DNA of 6,970 nt from an uncultured Oscillospiraceae bacterium (lineage in GTDB: Bacteria; Bacillota; Clostridia; Oscillospirales; Acutalibacteraceae), in contig CATWUX010000124.1 of the NCBI GenBank assembly GCA_958354085.1, forward strand, positions 1-6,970, read 5' to 3'. Positions 1 to 5,282 of the stretch are shown piece by piece. Each line of letters begins with the position of its first letter. Position 1 is the first letter of the stretch. The position numbers were made by a program, and so were the translations under genes. The notes beneath the pieces are model-generated. The model was not told the DNA's origin, did no database searches, and was given only the letters and a program-made list of their open reading frames with translations.

Positions 1-17
1 CGCCGAACTATTTTTAT

Positions 18-305
18 TCATGCGGGTGTCCAACTTGCACTTGCAATTTGCGTTGGAAAAAGAATTAGTTGAAAATAGAAAATGAATTTTAAAAGTCGAA
101 ATCGATCATCCAGCAAACGGCAAAAAATTATTTCCATTGCAGATATTGGCAAAAATAGAATCAACATGCTAATTGGGATTATAAACCCACCCCATGCTTC
201 TACTCCATGCGTAGAAATAGTCTTTCCTAATATCATTCCTATGCAATATGTAAAAACACACAGTGTAATTACGATTATTACACGGAGATCACACTTTTTA
301 TTCAA
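18..305 (-). CDS. Small hydrophobic hypothetical membrane protein (95 aa)
   Basis: I do not recognise the family. The 95-residue product is strongly hydrophobic and has three candidate membrane segments, at about residues 8-26, 40-62 and 70-88, separated by short polar loops (Lys/His/Glu near 28-38, Arg/Asp-rich near 63-70). The start is a TTG codon (303-305), since an in-frame TAG lies three codons upstream. A purine-rich AGGGTGG stretch about 9 bases before the TTG could serve as ribosome binding site. It lies in an AT-rich stretch unlike the rest of the window and is not obviously linked to the sugar locus. It could be a real small membrane protein, a fragment of a larger one, or a chance hydrophobic reading frame in AT-rich DNA. 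The periodic hydrophobicity and the possible binding site favour a real gene, with moderate to low certainty. Confidence 0.4.
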   Translation of the reverse strand: MNKKCDLRVIIVITLCVFTYCIGMILGKTISTHGVEAWGGFIIPISMLILFLPISAMEIIFCRLLDDRFRLLKFIFYFQLILFPTQIASASWTPA

Positions 306-451
306 AAATTTCTACCACCCTATTGAAGTTAATTTTAAGACCAGCCGAAGAAGATACCGTCCTAAAAATTTTCTCCACGGTTTTCCTTGCGAAGTTTCAG
401 GCTCTGGATGATAATGAGAAAATTAACGGCGAATTGAAACACTTGCTATAG
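269..451 (+). pseudogene. Possible C-terminal remnant of an unidentified gene
   Basis: An open frame runs from just after a TAA (266-268) to a TAG at 449-451, about 60 codons. Its second half (about 341-448) has a protein-like composition: amphipathic, with alternating acidic, basic and aliphatic residues, ending in a Lys/Asp/Glu-rich helix. There is no ATG and no convincing ribosome binding site; a TTG at 323 is the only nearby alternative start. That fits the tail of a protein whose upstream part has been lost. It overlaps the start of the minus-strand frame at 18-305, so probably at most one of them is intact. I cannot name a family, and a chance open frame remains quite possible. Confidence 0.2.
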
Positions 452-545
452 TATCGGCTTTACAAAGCATACAATTGTCTCACTAATTTACCCGGATTTG
501 TCGCGCAGATATTTCGTCCATCCATATCGGCTTTTTTGGCGCAAC

Positions 546-1736
546 TTAGTCCGCTGAGCGGCCATCGTCCAGTTTTTGCTGAAAATACTCGTCGAGAATG
601 CGGGAGGTGCTGGCAATATCGGCGGTGGCAGGAGTGATTTTGGACGGGAACAGGGCAATCGGATGAGAACGGAACAGCACGGAACGTTTTTGGAGCGCCT
701 CCCGCAGGCGTTCCAGCAATCGTTCCGGACGATAATTCAGCTCGCCATACAAGATAATCGCGTCCAGATCCAGCAAATGGATACTGTTGATCAACGCGCA
801 GGCCAGATGTTCGGCGCTATATTCTAAAATTTCAGCTGCATTGGTTTCACCGGCATATGCGTCGTCCACAATTTTGGCATAATCCGTAAAACCAAACCGC
901 ATTTTTAATGCTTTCAGCGTGAGATACTGTTCCAGACAGCCGCGATTTCCGCAAGGACAGGGTTCGCCGTAAAGATCAATACTGGTGTGGCCGATTTCGC
1001 CGGCAAAACCGGAAGCGCCGCGCACGATTTGCCCATTGGCGAGCAAGGCGGAGCCTATACCGTCCTGTATGACGAGAAACAGGATCTGCTTATATTGATG
1101 CAGCTTTTGCAGGCGATATTCCGTACTGGCCAGCAGGACGGCGTTATTCTCTACAAAAACCGGCTTGTGAAAATGCTCCTGCAGCCGCTCGGCAAGCGGG
1201 AAATGATGAAACAGCGGGAAATTCGGCGGCGTCAAAACCATGCCGGTACGGTAATCCAGCGGCCCGGGGCAGCTGCAGCCGATCCCGATGCAGGTGGCGG
1301 GATCCAAATGGTTTTCGGCTATCAGCGCGTTAGCCGAATCATGCACCCAGCGCAAAATCGCATCGGCATCGGGAAAATCTTCTGTCGGCGCTTGTGTGCG
1401 GCCGATAAGCTGCATTTTTAAGTCCGTCAGAACGACGGACAGGAGGGCGCGGTGCAGATAAATCCCGATCACAAAACGGTGAGCGGCATGAATATCCAGT
1501 AAAATGGGCTTGCGTCCCATTTGAGAATCGGTCGTTCCGATCTCCCGAACCAAGCCTTCCGCGATAAACTCATTGGTGATGGTGGTCACAGAAGATTTTG
1601 ACAGATGGGTGTTTTTGGCAATATCCGCTCGTGAGATTGAGGCTTCCCGTATGCAGCCAAGCACCAACGCACGGTTTTGCCGGATTACCGCTGCCATATT
1701 CAAAGCATTCTGTTTCAACTGTTGTTCACCCCTCAT
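546..1736 (-). CDS. ROK-family transcriptional repressor (XylR/NagC/Mlc type)
   Basis: Sugar-responsive DNA-binding repressor of the ROK family, 396 residues from the preferred ATG. Residues about 22-67 form the N-terminal winged helix-turn-helix (pattern SRADIAKNTHLSKSSVTTI). The rest is the ROK sugar-binding domain: an SCPGPLD segment near 155-161, DGIGS at 225-229, GEIGH at 246-250, and the zinc signature CPCGNRGCLE, giving His250, Cys260, Cys262 and Cys267 as likely zinc ligands. Where ROK hexokinases carry ENDANA with a catalytic Asp, this protein has ENNAV (196-200), and no N-terminal ATP-binding DxGGTK is visible, so it should be a regulator and not a kinase. A GTG at 1742 would add two residues, but the AAGG at 1747-1744 is 7 bases from the ATG and only 1 from the GTG. 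The gene diverges from the activase gene and probably controls it; the effector sugar or sugar phosphate is unknown. Stop is TAA at 548-546. Confidence 0.93.
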   Translation of the reverse strand: MRGEQQLKQNALNMAAVIRQNRALVLGCIREASISRADIAKNTHLSKSSVTTITNEFIAEGLVREIGTTDSQMGRKPILLDIHAAHRFVIGIYLHRALLSVVLTDLKMQLIGRTQAPTEDFPDADAILRWVHDSANALIAENHLDPATCIGIGCSCPGPLDYRTGMVLTPPNFPLFHHFPLAERLQEHFHKPVFVENNAVLLASTEYRLQKLHQYKQILFLVIQDGIGSALLANGQIVRGASGFAGEIGHTSIDLYGEPCPCGNRGCLEQYLTLKALKMRFGFTDYAKIVDDAYAGETNAAEILEYSAEHLACALINSIHLLDLDAIILYGELNYRPERLLERLREALQKRSVLFRSHPIALFPSKITPATADIASTSRILDEYFQQKLDDGRSAD

Positions 1737-1743
1737 CTTCACG

Positions 1744-1747
1744 CCTT
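1744..1747 (-). promoter_or_regulatory. Ribosome binding site of the ROK gene (decides start)
   Basis: AAGG on the minus strand lies 7 bases upstream of the ATG at 1736-1734 but only 1 base from the GTG at 1742-1740. This spacing favours the ATG start. Confidence 0.5.
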
Positions 1748-1754
1748 GTTTTCT

Positions 1755-1783
1755 ATTGTTTCATAAACCACCCGAATTGTCAA
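1755..1783 (-). promoter_or_regulatory. Predicted promoter of the ROK repressor gene
   Basis: On the minus strand a consensus -35 TTGACA (1783-1778) is followed after 17 bases by AACAAT (1760-1755, 4 of 6 matches to TATAAT), preceded directly by TGA as in an extended -10. The predicted transcript start, around 1748, leaves a very short leader with the AAGG site almost at the 5' end. That is tight and lowers my certainty about the exact -10. Confidence 0.45.
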
Positions 1784-1799
1784 TATATATTGACAATTC
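1774..1799. promoter_or_regulatory. Perfect 26-bp palindrome between divergent promoters
   Basis: GAATTGTCAATAT (1774-1786) is followed immediately by its exact reverse complement ATATTGACAATTC (1787-1799), with no spacer. Each arm carries a consensus TTGACA -35 hexamer pointing outward. A dimeric regulator bound here would cover both -35 elements and could control both directions at once. It differs from the XylR-like site at 1826-1848, so it may be a second ROK site or the operator of another regulator. Part of the symmetry could simply come from two back-to-back -35 boxes, but the arms extend beyond the hexamers on both sides. Confidence 0.7.
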
Positions 1800-1818
1800 A
1801 TGAAAAACGTGGTACACT
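1790..1818 (+). promoter_or_regulatory. Predicted promoter of the activase/radical-enzyme operon
   Basis: TTGACA (1790-1795) matches the sigma-A -35 consensus exactly. After a 17-base spacer follows TACACT (1813-1818, 4 of 6 to TATAAT), preceded by TGG as in an extended -10. The expected transcript start, near 1825, gives a leader of roughly 42 bases before the activase ATG. The -35 lies in the right arm of the 26-bp palindrome, and the start region abuts the XylR-like dyad. Confidence 0.7.
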
Positions 1819-1825
1819 TACTGTA

Positions 1826-1848
1826 TAGTTTGTTCGAGCGACGAACTA
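1826..1848. promoter_or_regulatory. Putative ROK (XylR-like) operator
   Basis: Imperfect dyad with left arm TAGTTTGTT (1826-1834) and right arm GACGAACTA (1840-1848), about 7 of 9 arm positions paired around a 5-base centre. It resembles the Bacillus XylR operator half-sites AGTTTGTT / AACAAACT as I remember them. It starts about at the predicted +1 of the rightward promoter, a position suited to blocking initiation or early elongation. Binding by the adjacent ROK protein is inferred from family and location. Confidence 0.6.
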
Positions 1849-1851
1849 AAT

Positions 1852-1856
1852 AAAGG
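1852..1856 (+). promoter_or_regulatory. Ribosome binding site of the activase gene
   Basis: AAAGG lies 10 bases upstream of the ATG at 1867, followed by a purine-rich stretch. It is weaker than the sites before the downstream genes, in line with an activase being needed in smaller amounts than the enzyme it activates. Confidence 0.45.
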
Positions 1857-1866
1857 CGGCGGAAAG

Positions 1867-2763
1867 ATGGAAAGGCAGCAGGAGAGGGCGGACGGCCGAA
1901 ACTGTCTGCGTATTTTTCAAAAAGGCTTCAATTATTCGCAGGACGGTCCGGGAAACCGCTTGGTGTATCATTTGCAAGGGTGCAATCTGCGCTGCGCGTG
2001 GTGCGCCAATCCCGAGGGGATGACGTGGGAACCGCCGCTGCTGGTGAACGGCAAGCTGGAGGAACGCTATTGCCCGCACGGTGCGATCGCCGACGGTCAG
2101 CTGAACAGAGATGTATGCAAAACGTGTGCGGCGCGCGAGTGTCTGACGATTCACCGCAACAGCAGTATGAAATGTGCGGCATCCGATGTTCCGCTGGAGG
2201 CGATTGTGCAGGAGGCGGTTTCCTGCCGGCCGATGTTTTTTGACGGCGGCGGGGTTACCTTTACCGGCGGTGAGCCGACGCTGCAATGGGAGGCTTTGCG
2301 GCAGCTGCTGCCCCTCCTGAAAGCAAACGGTATTGCGGTTGCGCTGGAAACCAACGGTACACATCCGCGCCTGCCGGAATTGTTCGACTATATCGACACG
2401 TTGATGATGGACTGCAAACAGGCGGACAGCGCCTTGCACGAGCGCCATACGGGCGCGCCGAATGCCACGGTTTTGCAGAATCTTCGCGCGGCAGCCGCCG
2501 CAGGGCGTCACCCGCAGATTCGTATTCCGCTGATCCACGGCGTGAACGATACCGAGCAGGATGCACAGCAGTTTCTGCGCTTTTTCCAATCCTTGGAGGG
2601 AGCGTTTACTGTGGAAGTCCTGCCGTACCATGAATACGGCAAGGACAAGTGGGCGCAATGCGGACGGCCATATGCAGTGGAAAACGGGTTTGTTCGCCCT
2701 GTGGATAGGCAGCGGCTGCAAACGCTGTTGCGTGATCATGGAATAGCCGTCATTCATACATAA
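1867..2763 (+). CDS. Glycyl radical enzyme activating enzyme (radical SAM)
   Basis: Radical-SAM activase of 298 residues. It uses a [4Fe-4S] cluster and S-adenosylmethionine to abstract a hydrogen from the glycine of its partner, almost certainly the enzyme encoded next. Visible motifs are the cluster-binding CNLRCAWC (Cys39, Cys43, Cys46), the GGEP SAM-binding motif (134-137) in GGGVTFTGGEPTLQ, ETNG (161-164), DCK (182-184), RIPLIHGVND (219-228) and LPYHEYGKDKW (252-262), all in the order seen in PflA-type activases. It is longer than E. coli PflA (246 aa) because of an insert at about 50-110 that holds Cys69, Cys84, Cys87, Cys92 and Cys103. Many non-PFL activases carry eight cysteines there for two extra clusters; here there are only five in an irregular spacing, so at most one auxiliary cluster is likely. 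It is the first gene of the rightward operon, 119 bases before the radical enzyme. The start is an ATG with a modest upstream AAAGG. Confidence 0.93.
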   Translation: MERQQERADGRNCLRIFQKGFNYSQDGPGNRLVYHLQGCNLRCAWCANPEGMTWEPPLLVNGKLEERYCPHGAIADGQLNRDVCKTCAARECLTIHRNSSMKCAASDVPLEAIVQEAVSCRPMFFDGGGVTFTGGEPTLQWEALRQLLPLLKANGIAVALETNGTHPRLPELFDYIDTLMMDCKQADSALHERHTGAPNATVLQNLRAAAAAGRHPQIRIPLIHGVNDTEQDAQQFLRFFQSLEGAFTVEVLPYHEYGKDKWAQCGRPYAVENGFVRPVDRQRLQTLLRDHGIAVIHT

Positions 2764-2806
2764 TACGTTTTCGCCCCGTTGTGTTCTTGTTCTCGGCCTT
2801 GCAGGA

Positions 2807-2819
2807 CGGAAAATTTCCG
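2807..2819 (+). repeat. Short inverted repeat in the activase-to-enzyme gap
   Basis: CGGAAA (2807-2812) and TTTCCG (2814-2819) flank a single A in the 119-base gap 2764-2882. It is perfect over six bases per arm, but a 1-base loop means it cannot fold as drawn in RNA, and no T-run follows, so it is not a terminator. It may be a protein-binding dyad or chance. I see no gene and no good promoter in the rest of the gap. Confidence 0.25.
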
Positions 2820-2865
2820 CGAAAATCTTTTCAAGCGTTTAATGAAAGAACAATATATATCACAG

Positions 2866-2873
2866 AAAAGGAG
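2866..2873 (+). promoter_or_regulatory. Strong ribosome binding site of the glycyl radical enzyme
   Basis: AAAAGGAG lies 9 bases upstream of the ATG at 2883. It is stronger than the site before the activase and supports this start and high expression of the catalytic enzyme. Confidence 0.7.
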
Positions 2874-2882
2874 ACATAGACG

Positions 2883-5282
2883 ATGGCAACGATGAAATCA
2901 TTTGAAAGCACCCTTTTGACAGAGATGGCGAAAAATTTGTTCCGCGAAGAAAGAAGCAAGCAGCGGCTGGATGGCTGGTTCCTGAGCAAGGAAATCGCAC
3001 GGGACTGCGCGGAAAAGTACGCCGGCTTATCGGCGGAGCGCCGCGCAGCGGAGCTGCTGTGTGAGATTGCCCGGCAGGTTCCGCTGACGCTCAGTGAGCA
3101 GGCCGTGTTTGCCGGCACGCAAAGCGATTCGTTTGCGCGCAGCTATGCGCTGATCAACCCCTCCTTCAAGGTGGAATCCTTCGCCGGCTATTGCGATCCA
3201 ACCGCTGTTTTCGGTGATATTGAGCCGAACGAGGAGATCACGCAAGAGCGCATTGACGCGATGCGGGTATACGACCAAAAATCACCGTATGTGCAGGCAC
3301 TTTCCGAAACCTATCAAGCGGTAGAGAAATATACCGGCGAGGTAGCGTTTTTTATCGAGCAGGTGACCGGTCACCTGATTCCGGATATGCGGCATATTCT
3401 GGCGGAGGGAACGCTGTCGGTCAAAGCGGAGATTGACCGGCATCTGGCGACCGAGACGGATGCGCTGCGTCGGGACAATTATGAAGCCATGAAAACGGCG
3501 CTGACGGTTGTGGAAATTCTGGCAGAGCGGTATGCGGCACTGGCCGCCGAACAGGCGAAAACTGCCGGCGAAGAACGCCGCGCGCAGCTTGAGCAGCTGC
3601 AGGCGGCGCTGGCAAAGGTGCCGACACACGGAGCGGATACCCTGTATGAGGCCATACAGAGCTTCCTGCTGCTGTGGCAGGGCATGTGCATGGAGCAATC
3701 TCCCAACCCGTTTGCATTCTCTGTCGGAAATGCCGACCGCATTTTTGAACCGTATCGTGTGAAGGAAGGCTTGTCGCGTGAGCAGGCGGCGGCACTGTTC
3801 AAGCATTTTCTGGTTTTCTTCAATGTCGGCGATCGCAGCTGGGCGATTTCGCAGAATGTGTTGATCGGCGGCCGGGATGTCGAGGGGCATGATTTGACCA
3901 GCGAGTCCAGCTATGCGCTGCTGGATGCGTATTACGATATGAACCTGCCGCAGCCGATTTTGTCCGTGAAGCTGCACAAGGCAACACCGGATAAGCTCTA
4001 TGCCGAGCTGGGACGGTTCTTCTTCACTCCCGGCTGCCTGACGCCGTCTCTGTTCAACGACGATTCGATGTTTGAAGTATTGCGGCGTGCCGGCGTGGAG
4101 GAGGCAGACCTGCCGGATTATTCTGTGGCGGGGTGTCAGGAGCCGCTGATCATGGGCAAAGACAACGCCAACACCACCAACAGCTGGCTGAATCTGCCGA
4201 AGATTCTGGAGCTGACGCTCAACGACGGCGTATCCACCGTCACCGGCGAACGAATCGGAGAGCCGCAGCCGGCCGTGGATGCCGAAACGCTGCTGCGCGA
4301 GGTGCGGGAACGGTTTTATACGCAGGTCAAGCTGTATGTGGAGAAGATGACCGACGCGGCAAACAATGCCTCCCGTGCGATCGCTCTGCAGCCTGTCCCC
4401 TTCCTGAGCACGTTGATGGGCGGCGTGGAATCCGGCTATGATACGCGTGATACGGAACATCAGGGCACCAAATATAACGGCAGCGGCTGCCTGATTCACG
4501 GACTGGCCGTGATCGCGGATTCGCTGATCGCGATCGATTGTCTGCTGCGCGACCGTCCGCAAGACAGCGCTCGCCTTTTGGAGGCGCTACGCAACAACTT
4601 TGAGGGCGATGAGGAACTGCGGCAGTATCTGTTGTCCTGCCCGAAATACGGCAACAATGTGGAGATCGTGGATAAGGAAGCGGCGGCCGTGGCGGAAACC
4701 GTCGCGGATATTGTAGCGGCGCGCAAAAATTACCTGGGCAATCCGTTCCGGCCGGATTTCAGCACGCCGTCCACCCATCTGCTGTACGGCTACTGGGTCG
4801 GCGCGACGCCGGACGGACGCAAATCCCGCGATATGCTCAACTACGGTATCGATCCGCTGTACGGCGATGCGCAATCGGGGCTGGGTTTCCGCACGTTGTC
4901 GGCCTTCCGCCTGCCGTTTATCAAGATGAACGGCGGCTACGCTTCGCATTTCGGCATTGATCCGCACTATTTCCGCGGTGCGACCTATGAAGAAAAAGGC
5001 GTGGAATTTAAGCAGCGTATCATGACGCCGCTGTTCTTCAACCCCGAAAATAAGGCGCTGTCTCCGTTTTATCTGTATGTGAACGTCACGACGCCGGAAA
5101 TGCTGCGCAAGGTGCTGGCCAACCCGAAAAAATATGCGCCGAGCGGCGTCTATATCATGCGCATCCACGGGACGTTTGTAAACTTCCTCGATTTGTCCCC
5201 GGCAATTCAGAATGATATTATTGCACGTCTCGATTTGAAATCAACATCCATGGACGACGGAGGAGCGGCGGTATGCGGATAA
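2883..5282 (+). CDS. Glycyl radical enzyme, dehydratase/lyase type, substrate unknown
   Basis: 799-residue glycyl radical enzyme; the PFL-like domain fills about residues 10-670 and the glycyl radical domain about 680-785. The active-site motif is AGCQEP with thiyl Cys418 and Glu420, matching the Gly-Cys-x-Glu of glycerol dehydratase, choline TMA-lyase and related eliminases, and unlike the Cys-Cys pair of true pyruvate formate-lyase. Further family landmarks are SQNVLIGG (323-330), LPQPILSVKLH (355-365), SLFND (389-393), GTKYNGSG (528-535) and GATPDGR (640-646). The radical loop is RIHGTF with Gly763; most family members have RVxGY or RVxGF, so Ile, His and Thr are departures, though the radical glycine and its Arg are kept. 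No encapsulation peptide or microcompartment gene is visible, so it is probably cytosolic. The radical is installed by the preceding activase and is oxygen sensitive. A 15-residue tail (785-799, ending Cys-Gly) spans the next gene's ribosome binding site. By context with a sugar kinase and a DUF2961 protein, the substrate is probably a sugar, polyol or their phosphate. Automatic tools may call it formate C-acetyltransferase, which the motif argues against. Confidence 0.93.
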   Translation: MATMKSFESTLLTEMAKNLFREERSKQRLDGWFLSKEIARDCAEKYAGLSAERRAAELLCEIARQVPLTLSEQAVFAGTQSDSFARSYALINPSFKVESFAGYCDPTAVFGDIEPNEEITQERIDAMRVYDQKSPYVQALSETYQAVEKYTGEVAFFIEQVTGHLIPDMRHILAEGTLSVKAEIDRHLATETDALRRDNYEAMKTALTVVEILAERYAALAAEQAKTAGEERRAQLEQLQAALAKVPTHGADTLYEAIQSFLLLWQGMCMEQSPNPFAFSVGNADRIFEPYRVKEGLSREQAAALFKHFLVFFNVGDRSWAISQNVLIGGRDVEGHDLTSESSYALLDAYYDMNLPQPILSVKLHKATPDKLYAELGRFFFTPGCLTPSLFNDDSMFEVLRRAGVEEADLPDYSVAGCQEPLIMGKDNANTTNSWLNLPKILELTLNDGVSTVTGERIGEPQPAVDAETLLREVRERFYTQVKLYVEKMTDAANNASRAIALQPVPFLSTLMGGVESGYDTRDTEHQGTKYNGSGCLIHGLAVIADSLIAIDCLLRDRPQDSARLLEALRNNFEGDEELRQYLLSCPKYGNNVEIVDKEAAAVAETVADIVAARKNYLGNPFRPDFSTPSTHLLYGYWVGATPDGRKSRDMLNYGIDPLYGDAQSGLGFRTLSAFRLPFIKMNGGYASHFGIDPHYFRGATYEEKGVEFKQRIMTPLFFNPENKALSPFYLYVNVTTPEMLRKVLANPKKYAPSGVYIMRIHGTFVNFLDLSPAIQNDIIARLDLKSTSMDDGGAAVCG
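5259..5265 (+). promoter_or_regulatory. Ribosome binding site of the kinase inside the upstream gene
   Basis: GGAGGAG lies inside the last codons of the radical enzyme gene, 7 bases before the kinase ATG at 5273. It supports this start and translation coupled to the upstream gene. Confidence 0.75.

Noticed and set aside
82..411. Plus-strand frame of 109 residues in the AT-rich flank
   Set aside because: Basic, low-complexity composition, antisense to the more protein-like hydrophobic frame, and no convincing ribosome binding site.
452..533. Nine-base direct repeat TATCGGCTT at 452-460 and 525-533
   Set aside because: Short, with no associated transposase or inverted ends; probably chance.
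500..545. Inverted repeat GTCGCGC / GCGCAAC just after the ROK stop, with a T-run inside
   Set aside because: The loop is about 32 bases with an asymmetric interior, and no T-run follows the stem on either strand, so it does not fit an intrinsic terminator.
1800..1816. Catabolite response element (cre) near the activase promoter
   Set aside because: The CG core is present but the TGNAANCG spacing is off by one base, so the consensus is not met.
1846..2757. Minus-strand frame of 303 residues opposite the activase gene
   Set aside because: Antisense shadow of the radical-SAM gene, no recognisable domain, no binding site.
2828..2860. Possible promoter (TTTCAA / TATATA) before the radical enzyme
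   Set aside because: Poor -35, 19-base spacing, and the transcript would start within the ribosome binding site.
3282..4562. Long minus-strand frame (426 residues) opposite the radical enzyme gene
   Set aside because: It is antisense to a gene with unmistakable family motifs; composition rich in Arg, Gln and His is typical of a GC-rich shadow frame.
2883..5282. Annotation as pyruvate formate-lyase (pflB)
   Set aside because: Single Cys with a following Glu (GCQE) instead of the adjacent cysteine pair; the glycyl loop also differs. Only the fold is shared.
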